Part shown: positions 6,030 to 13,531 of the stretch, in pieces
Layout of the letters: every line of letters starts with the position of its first letter
How positions within the stretch are numbered: the first letter of the stretch is position 1
IMG/VR virus record: IMGVR_UViG_3300044956_001184
Location: 1-23,088 of that record
Source of the DNA: a virus
Direction: 5' to 3' (one strand)
Length of the DNA: 23,088 nt
Program-made: the position numbers and the translations under genes
The notes under the pieces: model-generated
Seen by the model: only the letters and a program-made list of their open reading frames with translations
Database searches by the model: none
What the model was told of the DNA's origin: nothing

Positions 6030-7925
6030 TCATTTTGCGGCCCATGAACTTCCTATTGAAGCGTCAGCAGAGGAAGGAACTGATTTTAAAACTGTTTCAG
6101 CCGCTTTGATCATGGTCCTTTCAAGTATTTCTTTATAAAACTCAGTTAATTCTTCCTTCACTTCTAAAACCAATTCATCGTGAATAGCAGCAACTAAACG
6201 TACATCTTTATTCAAGTGTGTATTTAAATTAGCAATTGCTAATTTTAAAATATCAGCTCCGCTTCCCTGAATAAGTGTGTTTGCACTACACATCATAGTG
6301 GCGTCGTCATAACTTAACAACCTCCTTCTGCCGCAAGCTGTTCTAATATAAGCCCATCCATCCTGAACTAAAGATGCTCTTTCTTGGTGCCAGGCACGCA
6401 AACGAGGGTAAGCCAAGTGAAACGCAGCGTGGGCAATTTTAGCTTCCGATAGACTGATCATTTTTCCACTTTGCGCCGCATATGTTTTGTACTTTCGATA
6501 CCCCATTCCATACAACAGTGCAAAGTTTAAGGTTTTTCCTTCCTGTCGTTGTTCCTTTGTAACTGCAGAAATGTCAATCTTATATATGAGACTGGCAGTT
6601 AAAGTGTGTAGATCAATCTCTTTATTAAAAGCTTCTTTCATCTGAGGTATATTTATTAATTCTGCGCCTAGTCGTAATTCGATTTGAGCCCAATCGCATA
6701 TTACCAATTTGTATCCAGGGGAGGCAATGAAACATTCCCTAAAATCTTTTGACCGTGGAACTTGTTGGATGTTTACTGCATAAACTGTTTTACTTTGTGT
6801 TTTATTTGTTTTAGGAGCGCCGTTGCTGGTAAACCTTCCTGAATTTGCACCTACTTGATTGTAACCAGAGTGTATTTTATGAGTTATTGGGTGTACATTA
6901 CTAATTAATTTATTGACATGCTCTAAACGAGTTTCAATTTTTGTTCGTTCACGATACAAAATTAAAGTCGAATCTTCACTATCAAACTCTGAAAGAGCGA
7001 TTTGATTAAGTGTTGTTTTACCTGTCGTGTTATCTTTTGGTAAATCTATACCGCAAGAGTTGAATACTTTGATGATCTGATTTGTCGATCCTGGATTAAA
7101 TTCCTTCTTTGGTTTTTTACCTACAGCAATAGAACCGTCACTAGATCTTGGAAGCTTGCATTCTTCTGGTAATCTTAAATCGAGTTCATCAATAAATTGT
7201 TTAGTTTTTGCATCTAATTCATCTTCAATTTTTTTACGTAAGACAGCTAATTTTGTTAAATCGACTCCAAAACCTATGTAACACATTAATGCCACAGGTC
7301 TAATACATTGTGATTCAACACCATAAATAGATATTAAATTTTCTTCACGTAACTCATTCAATTGGTCAGAAGCAATCTGTGGTAAAACATCAACATCTTT
7401 TGCAGCATATTCAATTTGTTCTAAAGTCAATTCTGTTTGAGACCAATCGGTTTTACGTTGTTCTTTATCTAACTCAATATTTAATCTTCTTTGTGTTATT
7501 GCTTTTAAACTACAAGAAATATCTGCAAAATAAGTTTTCTGAGCTTGAGGACTAATTTTTTTCTCTTTAAAACCAGAACGGAGAATACGTTCTGCGATGT
7601 ATGTATCAAAAATTTTATTTTTAAAGTCAATTTTTAAATCATATAAAAACTGTAAATCAAAATTTAAATTTTGACCAATAATCATCTCGCGAGATTCAAT
7701 GAGATTTTTTAATTCAACGTCAACTTTAATCTTAAATAAGTCAAGAACATGAATAATACGATCCTTATTAATTGGATCACTGTCACACAACTGCAGTAAG
7801 CGCGGTTTAGCCAGCCTTGCCTGCAATCCTGTAGTTTCGAAGTCAAGACAAATTTTTTGAGATTGGGTGAGAATTTCAATGGCTTTAGTGTAATTCTCTA
7901 GTGTTGTTATGTAATTGATTTTCAT
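6030..7925 (-). CDS. polA: Family A DNA polymerase with 3'-5' exonuclease domain
   Basis: This 631-aa enzyme replicates the phage genome. The 3'-5' exonuclease domain covers about 1-195: motif I LDFETTGL (D28, E30), motif II GQNLNFDLQFL (D90) and motif III YAAKDVDVL (Y173, D177). The polymerase domain shows GRFTS near 363-367, motif A DWAQIELRLGAELI (D411), motif B RQEGKTLNFALLYGMGY (R460, K464, F468, Y472) and motif C AAIHDELVLEV (H582, D583, E584). All catalytic residues appear intact. There is no 5' nuclease domain, as in T7-like and many other phage polymerases. The residue equivalent to E. coli Pol I F762 is Phe (F468), and the next residue is Ala instead of the common Gly. The ATG at 7925 sits nine bases after the T-tract of a terminator, and there is no visible Shine-Dalgarno. 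Confidence 0.95.
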   Translation of the reverse strand: MKINYITTLENYTKAIEILTQSQKICLDFETTGLQARLAKPRLLQLCDSDPINKDRIIHVLDLFKIKVDVELKNLIESREMIIGQNLNFDLQFLYDLKIDFKNKIFDTYIAERILRSGFKEKKISPQAQKTYFADISCSLKAITQRRLNIELDKEQRKTDWSQTELTLEQIEYAAKDVDVLPQIASDQLNELREENLISIYGVESQCIRPVALMCYIGFGVDLTKLAVLRKKIEDELDAKTKQFIDELDLRLPEECKLPRSSDGSIAVGKKPKKEFNPGSTNQIIKVFNSCGIDLPKDNTTGKTTLNQIALSEFDSEDSTLILYRERTKIETRLEHVNKLISNVHPITHKIHSGYNQVGANSGRFTSNGAPKTNKTQSKTVYAVNIQQVPRSKDFRECFIASPGYKLVICDWAQIELRLGAELINIPQMKEAFNKEIDLHTLTASLIYKIDISAVTKEQRQEGKTLNFALLYGMGYRKYKTYAAQSGKMISLSEAKIAHAAFHLAYPRLRAWHQERASLVQDGWAYIRTACGRRRLLSYDDATMMCSANTLIQGSGADILKLAIANLNTHLNKDVRLVAAIHDELVLEVKEELTEFYKEILERTMIKAAETVLKSVPSSADASIGSSWAAK

Positions 7926-7933
7926 TTGATTTT

Positions 7934-7980
7934 AAAAAAATAAAAAGGTGTCTAAGTGATCAAAATACAAAGACACCCTT
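7934..7980 (-). terminator. Rho-independent terminator/attenuator just before the polymerase gene
   Basis: On the minus strand a 10-bp stem (AAGGGTGTCT with AGACACCTTT, one G-U pair) has a 17-base loop and runs into a T-rich tract (TTTTTATTTTTTT). The ATG of the polymerase follows nine bases after the end of this tract. Because almost no room is left for a promoter, polymerase mRNA must come from read-through, from a start inside the hairpin, or from processing. A nearby 10-codon ORF (7992-8024) is too short to call. Confidence 0.8.
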
Positions 7981-8037
7981 AGTTTAAAATTAATAAACGT
8001 CGTCGTATACTTTTTGTTTCATATTTTATTCTTTCTC

Positions 8038-8184
8038 TTATTCGGACACCACATAACATAATAAGTCTATGTATTTCTTGATTTCTCCAGCATTATTATT
8101 AATGGTATTACAGAGTCTTTCCAGTAAGCAATCTACCTCAACACACCTTTCGGATAAAGTTTTTGAATTAGGTGTAGTAGTCAT
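8038..8184 (-). CDS. Small 48-aa helical protein, function unknown
   Basis: An ATG at 8182-8184 opens 48 codons ending TAA at 8038-8040. The product starts MTTTPNSKTLSERCVEVDCL and continues LERLCNTINNNAGEIKKYID, so it is mostly helical with four Cys residues. It lies 18 bases after the 259-aa gene on the same strand and before the 7934-7980 terminator, which fits the last gene of a short operon. No homology is recognised. Orientation, position and composition support it, but it is short. Confidence 0.45.
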   Translation of the reverse strand: MTTTPNSKTLSERCVEVDCLLERLCNTINNNAGEIKKYIDLLCYVVSE

Positions 8185-8202
8185 TTAAATCTGCCTGTAA
8201 GA

Positions 8203-8982
8203 CTAAACATGACGAGATTTATAAAATTTTACAAGATAATTTTCAATGTCTCCCCACGTTTCTTTAACTTCATTTCCTTTATCCGTTATTTTAAATGTAT
8301 AAAACATTCTTTTCATCGTTTCAGCCTTGGAGCTAGCGTTCTCTCGTCTTGAACCGCAGGAATACTGCTGACTAACAGACAACAGCCCATTATGGTCGCA
8401 ATATAACAAGCCCGAACGAAGAGAGATATATAAAGGGCAGACGTAGAAAGAATCACGGCGATTTACTCCTGAGTTTAATTCGATTGGATCAAACGTTTTA
8501 TCAGAATTTTTTTTAAAGCCACGGTATACAATCGATGTAGATTTAATTTTATAGTCAGAATAACACTTGTTTACAAATTCTATTGCTATGTCTCGTATTG
8601 CGCGATATTTTGTAGTTGAACACAGATTAAGCAGTAAAGCTGCTCCAACACTACGGTAACAAATAGATTTATTTAGTTCTTCTACGATATCAAGAGTGCT
8701 TTTAATTATATTACTTTTATTTTTGTCTGATTTTTTTTGAACTAAAGACGAATAATGAGGCGTGGCCTTTTCAGAAGTCGCAAGTTTAAATGCAAGAGAT
8801 GCAAGCGCAGAGCTCTTTTGATCTACACTAAGACTAAATAGCTTATCACTATCCATAACATTGAAACCGATTACGGTCTCAAGGTCAATTTCAAAAGGTT
8901 GTTTTGCTTCGGCAGCTTTCATTAAAGCCATTGCTTCTGGGTCTTCCAAGGTGCAACCTCGGTATTTGAACTTGACGTCCAT
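8203..8982 (-). CDS. Unrecognised 259-aa protein
   Basis: I do not recognise this protein. It appears soluble: an acidic-hydrophobic N-terminal region (DVKFKYRGCTLEDPEAMALM), a Ser/Lys-rich middle around 80-100, a helical central core (AALLLNLCSTTKYRAIRDIA) and a C-terminal part with strands (SFYVCPLYISLRSGLLYCDH) and a terminal helix. Several Cys and His residues are present (C189, C202, D203, H204), but they form no standard zinc motif. A good promoter (9005-9032) stands directly upstream and the 7934-7980 terminator follows, so it and the 48-aa gene form their own transcription unit. GGA lies seven bases before the ATG at 8982. Function cannot be inferred from the sequence. Confidence 0.75.
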   Translation of the reverse strand: MDVKFKYRGCTLEDPEAMALMKAAEAKQPFEIDLETVIGFNVMDSDKLFSLSVDQKSSALASLAFKLATSEKATPHYSSLVQKKSDKNKSNIIKSTLDIVEELNKSICYRSVGAALLLNLCSTTKYRAIRDIAIEFVNKCYSDYKIKSTSIVYRGFKKNSDKTFDPIELNSGVNRRDSFYVCPLYISLRSGLLYCDHNGLLSVSQQYSCGSRRENASSKAETMKRMFYTFKITDKGNEVKETWGDIENYLVKFYKSRHV

Positions 8983-9004
8983 AAAAAAATCCGTTTACAA
9001 GGTC

Positions 9005-9032
9005 AATGTAATAAGTGTTATAGATGTGTCAA
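9005..9032 (-). promoter_or_regulatory. Sigma-70-like promoter, leftward
   Basis: On the minus strand a perfect -35 TTGACA (9027-9032) is followed after 16 bases by TACATT (9005-9010), four of six matches to TATAAT. It points at the 259-aa gene, whose ATG is at 8982, giving a very short leader. Seen by eye only. Confidence 0.45.
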
Positions 9033-9136
9033 GTGGGTTTATAAAAATTTAATATTTCCTTGATTCTAAATCATATTGAATAACTCTTACGTTCGACAGA
9101 GTTTGCCTCAACTGGACCGGTAACACTTTATTAAAT

Positions 9137-12055
9137 TCATCTTCCAAATAACAATTCAGATAAACCAAACTCTCCTTTTCTAGGATTGAACCTTTCTTTA
9201 ATCAAGTCTGCCCGCCGTTGAAGCTCGTTGCGGTTTTGTCTACGAATCATCTCCATTTTACTTTGAGCGGATGGAGCACTAATCTCAGGAATTACAGGAA
9301 TTAATGGCTGATTCGGTTTCGGTAGTTCCCTATCTGCAATTCCACTTCTCTTTTTAGTCCCTAAAAACTGCCTCAGTTTAGGCAGTATGCCTTCACCAGT
9401 TTCTTGACGAACAACCTCATTTGCAGCTTCAGCAACAGCCGTCCCGATAAAAGCTAAACCCACACCAGGTGCCGCTCGTGCTAATAAAGGAGTGGATAAA
9501 GCTGCAGCTAAAGCTGTCCCTATAGGTAAACTTTCAATAAATTCACGGCCCATTTGTTTACCCATCTCAATAGGTCCTCGCTTATATCCTGTTTGAATTG
9601 CTTCTGGACTCGGGATTAAGTCTGAAACCCCTGGTAATAAAGAAGCTGGTGTTTTTTTAATTGCGCGGCCCATATCAAACGCTCCCCTAACACCTCCCAT
9701 TACTGGATCAAGTGAATAATAAGTCTTGTTACTTGGTAAACTACTTTGGTAAACTTCTGCTCGATCCCCTGTAAAGTACAATCCTCCTCGAATCGGTTTC
9801 TCAGCACGTTCCAGCTGTAATGGAATAACTTTTCCTTCTTTATTTATATATGCAGATTGCTTGCCCGTGTCCGCACTCACAGGTCCAAAGCCACCGCGCT
9901 GGTAAGCTATTCCTCTTTTATTTGCTGGAGTTCCAATAACCTCTTGTTGTTTGCGGAAAGTCGAACTTTCAATTCCTTTTCCTTCGGCAAGTTCTTCCAG
10001 ATCAAGCTCAGCTATTGGTGAATTTGTTACTAAAGTTCCAGGAGGCAGCCCAGCCAACGCATTCTTAGAAACAAACTCTGTGAATGCTTTAGAAACAGCC
10101 GGTGGTAAATCTTTGGCATCGTAACTAAAATCAGGGCTCTCTGGACTAAATGTTTGAAACCCTATTGTGGTCGTCCCTAAAATAGGATTTTTTGCGAGAA
10201 ACTTTAAAGCATTTTCTGAAAAATTATCGTAGCTTAAAGAAGAAGAGCCAGCTACAGATGGCTCCAAAGGCGAATACTTGTGAATCTTTAGTCCATACAT
10301 TTTATCATCATAAAATTTATTATCAGGTATTTTTTCTGGAGTTACTTCATCAGTCTCGGGATTGTATCTTACATATAATTCCAAAGGGTTATCTATTTCT
10401 TGGCTATATTTATCGAAAAGCCTGTCGCGAGCTTCAGGTGATAAATTCTTAAAGACTTCCCTAAAAACGCGAGCGCGTTCATCAATGTTCTCAATCAACT
10501 TTATTGCTGTTGAATCATTCCTTCCCAAATATTTGCCTCCTCCAATCAAAGGTCTGACACTGGATGCAGCTTGTGATGAAACCTTAGTTAAATCTTTAGC
10601 CGCTTCAGGATTTAACTTACTCAAACGTTCAATAGCTCTCTGCTGCCGTTCCGTATTTCCGCTAGTATAATCGGACTCTATTTCAAATAGATCAGACGAA
10701 GGTATCCCACTTTCTGTCATCAATCTGTTATAAATATTAGCTCGATCTTTTGGATCAGATACTTGTTGAGATGTATCTATAAAATCTGCGTATTCTAAAA
10801 TTTCTTTTTTACCTCCGACCGGAGCTTTTGTTTTAGGTGCCCTAGACAATAAAGGAATCATCTCAGGATACTGTTTTAAAGTCTTCTTCAATCCAGAAAT
10901 TGCCGCTTCTTCAAGGCTTTTTGTCACTTCTTTTTCTAAATTAGGTATAACGAATTGTCCAGTTCTACGAAAAAGTTCTCCTAAATTACCAAAACTATTG
11001 CGCAGCTCTGCTGGATTAAACTCCAACGATCTTCGCATGCGCGCAGAATCATCAGGTTCATATTGCTCAGAAGTAGGAAGAGGACGATTCTCCCTGCCCG
11101 AAATTGATTCAACAATTTCATCACCAAACCTAGATTCTCTAATTGAGGGAAGCACTTGATCGATTCGCTGCTGACGCAACACGCGAGGTTGTATCGTTCG
11201 TAGCCTACTTAAATCACGAGTAATTTGATACAATCGGTTAGTATACGACTCTAAATCGTCAAACGAAGGCGGAGGACCCTCTAATAACATTCTGTTTCCC
11301 TGTTCTCTCAATCTTATTTGGGGATTATCTTCACCAGGAAGATTCAATCTTAGTTGCCTTCTACGAGGCCTACTACGAGTTGCTAAACTCTGATCCTCAG
11401 ATAAATCACTTATTAAAGAGCCGCGAGATAGAAAGTAATTTTGTACTGGTCTGTCAACATCATTAAATATTTGTCTTATTTGTCGAGTTCTTTCATTTAC
11501 AGGTTGGTATAAATTTGCAATCGAAGGGGCCTCAGGTTGTCCACGTCCTACTCGATTTATTTCGTCAAGAATTGGTCCTGCCTCCTCGCCATAAGTATTG
11601 GTAAACGGATTATTACTGTAACGGTCTAAAGTATTCATAATTTCATTTATTTCTGACCGTGGAGCTCTTAAAAAACCTTCGTAAAAATTTTGAGAAACTT
11701 CAGGAGATATTATGCGTCTATTTAAAAAAGCACGAGCGTTTTCTGGTTGTGCCGCGGCAATGTTTGCAAGATCAAAATTAATATCATATGGGTTTATTTC
11801 TTCTCCGCGAAACGGAATATTATCAAAATTAGATGGGCGAGCTTCAGATCGTAGTTGGTCAATTGTATATCTTGGCGCTTCAACATCATCAAAAAATTGT
11901 CTTAGACGCAAATCTAATTCTCCTGCGTTTAGCGCCTCATCAAAAATATATCTTTCGCCTAATAAACGACTATATCTATTAGGATCTTCCGTCTCCTGTT
12001 CAACCTTACGTTGAATTCTTTGCAGATCTTCAAAATTTATAGGTGATGGAGGCAC
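9137..12055 (-). CDS. Large 972-aa probable virion protein (candidate internal/ejection protein)
   Basis: The longest protein of its transcript after the fibre, with a GTG start at 12055; no ATG lies near. The first 400 residues are rich in Arg, Asp, Glu, Asn and Pro with repeated helical patches (RLRQFFDDVE, RQIRQIFNDVD). The middle is mixed. Residues about 841-880 form a hydrophobic Ala/Gly stretch (GTALAAALSTPLLARAAPGV, then GLAFIGTAVAEA) that could insert in a membrane, followed by a basic C-terminus (RRQNRNELQRRADLIKERF). Size, charge, late hydrophobic segment and position next to tail-fibre genes fit a podovirus internal core or DNA-ejection protein, but I see no named domain and no lysozyme motif. 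Its last codons are duplicated at 12578-12663. Inference on role is weak; the ORF itself is certain. Confidence 0.6.
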   Translation of the reverse strand: MPPSPINFEDLQRIQRKVEQETEDPNRYSRLLGERYIFDEALNAGELDLRLRQFFDDVEAPRYTIDQLRSEARPSNFDNIPFRGEEINPYDINFDLANIAAAQPENARAFLNRRIISPEVSQNFYEGFLRAPRSEINEIMNTLDRYSNNPFTNTYGEEAGPILDEINRVGRGQPEAPSIANLYQPVNERTRQIRQIFNDVDRPVQNYFLSRGSLISDLSEDQSLATRSRPRRRQLRLNLPGEDNPQIRLREQGNRMLLEGPPPSFDDLESYTNRLYQITRDLSRLRTIQPRVLRQQRIDQVLPSIRESRFGDEIVESISGRENRPLPTSEQYEPDDSARMRRSLEFNPAELRNSFGNLGELFRRTGQFVIPNLEKEVTKSLEEAAISGLKKTLKQYPEMIPLLSRAPKTKAPVGGKKEILEYADFIDTSQQVSDPKDRANIYNRLMTESGIPSSDLFEIESDYTSGNTERQQRAIERLSKLNPEAAKDLTKVSSQAASSVRPLIGGGKYLGRNDSTAIKLIENIDERARVFREVFKNLSPEARDRLFDKYSQEIDNPLELYVRYNPETDEVTPEKIPDNKFYDDKMYGLKIHKYSPLEPSVAGSSSLSYDNFSENALKFLAKNPILGTTTIGFQTFSPESPDFSYDAKDLPPAVSKAFTEFVSKNALAGLPPGTLVTNSPIAELDLEELAEGKGIESSTFRKQQEVIGTPANKRGIAYQRGGFGPVSADTGKQSAYINKEGKVIPLQLERAEKPIRGGLYFTGDRAEVYQSSLPSNKTYYSLDPVMGGVRGAFDMGRAIKKTPASLLPGVSDLIPSPEAIQTGYKRGPIEMGKQMGREFIESLPIGTALAAALSTPLLARAAPGVGLAFIGTAVAEAANEVVRQETGEGILPKLRQFLGTKKRSGIADRELPKPNQPLIPVIPEISAPSAQSKMEMIRRQNRNELQRRADLIKERFNPRKGEFGLSELLFGR
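9154..9239 (-). repeat. Direct repeat copy A (3' end of the 972-aa gene)
   Basis: This 86-base segment, coding for the end of the 972-aa protein (NRNELQRRADLIKERFNPRK, then GEFGLSE), occurs again at 12578-12663 in the same orientation with five mismatches and no gaps. The match fades at both ends. Confidence 0.95.
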
Positions 12056-12165
12056 AACTCTATTGTTACACTAATTTTATAATAACAATAATTCCCGGTC
12101 GGTTAACCACACTTGCTTCTCCAACCCTGTAGCTCTACTGTACCTTTGCATTACTTTTTAATCAC

Positions 12166-12537
12166 ATGAACAACTCTATGCTCACCATTCAACTTTATAG
12201 ATTTGCAGGAACCTGGGCCTTTACAGATGAAGCTCGCGAATTAATGCACGAACCCTTTGTTTTGGGCATGCCTAAAATTATTGACAAAGTTTTAAAAGAT
12301 AACAATATTGTCTCAGATCAACCTAAAATTTTATTTTCAGCTAAACCCTTTCCTTTCCATCAAGGATACCTTCATTATAAAAACTTTGAATCTGGCGGAG
12401 TTTGGTATGATCTGTTTTCGAGAACAAACGAAGACAAAAAATATGTAAACCAAAATTTAACTGGTTGGCTTTGTCCTGCTACTTTAAAATATTTTCCAGT
12501 GCATCCAGAATATATTTATTTTAAACTTGAGGCTTAG
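12166..12537 (+). CDS. DUF6717-like protein
   Basis: A plus-strand gene among leftward genes. The 123-aa product follows the pattern I associate with the DUF6717 family of cyanobacteria and their phages: an opening strand and Trp (LYRFAGTWAFTDEARELMHE), EPFVLGMPKIIDKVL, a strand LFSAKPFPFHQGYLHY, the GGVWYDLF core, and the ending TGWLCPATLKYFPVHPEYIY. The family's function is unknown to me. The ATG at 12166 has no Shine-Dalgarno; MLTIQL at 12178 is a second candidate. It starts 110 bases from the divergent 972-aa gene and ends just before the duplicated relic, so it looks like a moron-type cassette inserted between structural genes. Confidence 0.7.
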   Translation: MNNSMLTIQLYRFAGTWAFTDEARELMHEPFVLGMPKIIDKVLKDNNIVSDQPKILFSAKPFPFHQGYLHYKNFESGGVWYDLFSRTNEDKKYVNQNLTGWLCPATLKYFPVHPEYIYFKLEA

Positions 12538-12575
12538 CCAAAAGCAAGCTGTTTCTTACTTTGCATCTTAAATAA

Positions 12576-12663
12576 CTATTCAGATAAACCAAACTCTTCT
12601 TTTCTAGGATTAAAACTTTCTTTAAACAAATCTGCCCGCCGTTGAAGCTCGTTGCGGTTTTGT
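12576..12663 (-). pseudogene. Relic of a second copy of the 972-aa gene's C-terminus (repeat copy B)
   Basis: On the minus strand this segment reads NRNELQRRADLFKESFNPRK, then EEFGLSE and TAG. It is nearly identical to the end of the 972-aa protein, but stops six codons' worth of homology earlier. Upstream the frame is open for only about 15 more codons before a stop, with no ATG and no further similarity. It is therefore a broken leftover of a duplication, recombination event or lost paralogue. It lies between the DUF6717-like gene and the 232-aa gene. The 86-base match is 12578-12663; the extra two bases complete the stop codon. Confidence 0.85.
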
Positions 12664-12690
12664 TTATGGTGATTTCTATTCAAAGGTTTT

Positions 12691-13389
12691 TTAATTTTTT
12701 TGCTCCTGACTGATTAAATCAGAACTTTTTACGAGGTTGCTATCCCGTTCTTGTGCCGTTTTCCAAAAATATTCGTTTTCATAACCAATTCCAAGTCGTT
12801 CATAACCACTTTCAACTTGATAGTAGCATGTAGAGACCTTAAAATCGGGTGTTTTTGGTTCCTTGGGAGTCAAACTGTTGTCATAGATGCGTATTCTATT
12901 GTTAGGGTAAAGTGCAAATTGACCATTTTGCAACTCAATCAGATTATGCGACTTGTGTTCTGCTGGATTTTCACTCGTTGCATAATCAATTACATCAGGA
13001 TCGTGATGATAATTATCTAAAGTACAAATATATATACCTCTCTGAGTTCCAAAATCGCGTGTATAACACTCATAATCCATAGATCCAATAAATTGTTTTT
13101 GAACTGCAACTACTCCATAATCCATACAATTCCAAAATTGTAAATTAGGTAGGTTTAAATTAGGAGTAGGTGTTTTAGGACGTGCTACAAAGGCACTAAT
13201 TGGTAGTTTATCATACATTGCAGCATACTCTGGTAAATATGTTTCAAAATAAAAAACACGTCCGGGTATCGATTTAGCTGATACCCAAATACCTTTAACA
13301 AACTCTCCCCATCCACTTTGATGGTCAGTTAAATATTCTTTACGAACCCAGACTTCTTGTGAAGGAAGATTAGCAATTAAACAAGACAT
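12691..13389 (-). CDS. Conserved cyanophage-type 232-aa protein, probable virion-associated
   Basis: The sequence begins MSCLIANLPSQEVWVRKEYL and holds dense aromatic, conserved-looking blocks: GWGEFVKGIWVSAKSIPGRV, FYFETYLPEYAAMYDKLPIS, LQFWNCMDYGVVAVQKQFIG and RDFGTQRGIYICTLDNYH. From memory, proteins with these blocks recur in cyanobacterial podoviruses next to structural genes, where they are annotated as hypothetical; I could not verify this. It looks soluble and beta-rich, with no signal peptide. It lies between the 37-aa membrane protein and the gene relic, on the late transcript. The ATG at 13389 has no clear Shine-Dalgarno. A minor virion or tail protein is the best inference. Confidence 0.6.
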   Translation of the reverse strand: MSCLIANLPSQEVWVRKEYLTDHQSGWGEFVKGIWVSAKSIPGRVFYFETYLPEYAAMYDKLPISAFVARPKTPTPNLNLPNLQFWNCMDYGVVAVQKQFIGSMDYECYTRDFGTQRGIYICTLDNYHHDPDVIDYATSENPAEHKSHNLIELQNGQFALYPNNRIRIYDNSLTPKEPKTPDFKVSTCYYQVESGYERLGIGYENEYFWKTAQERDSNLVKSSDLISQEQKN

Positions 13390-13408
13390 ATAATTATTAT
13401 TATTTAAA

Positions 13409-13522
13409 TTATTTACCTTTATGAAAGGCTGCGCTGAATAATCTAAGAGCTAAGATCTGAAACAGATTCACTAAAATGGTAAGTAAATAATCACCTGAAC
13501 GCAAATCTTCCACAGTAGTCAT
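13409..13522 (-). CDS. 37-aa single-span membrane protein, holin-like candidate
   Basis: An ATG at 13520-13522 opens 37 codons ending TAA at 13409-13411. The product is MTTVEDLRSGD, then a hydrophobic helix YLLTILVNLFQILALRLFSA, then AFHKGK. One transmembrane span with an acidic N-terminus and a basic C-terminus matches the general size and charge layout of small phage membrane proteins such as T7-type class II holins, though it is shorter than most. It starts nine bases after the stop of the 1060-aa fibre gene and precedes the 232-aa gene, so it is in the late operon, where lysis genes often sit. Only shape and position support a holin role. No endolysin was found in the window. Confidence 0.5.
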   Translation of the reverse strand: MTTVEDLRSGDYLLTILVNLFQILALRLFSAAFHKGK

Positions 13523-13531
13523 GTTCACTAC

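Noticed and set aside
7992-8024. 10-codon minus-strand ORF (MKQKVYDDVY) before the 7934-7980 terminator
   Set aside because: Too short to support without translation data.
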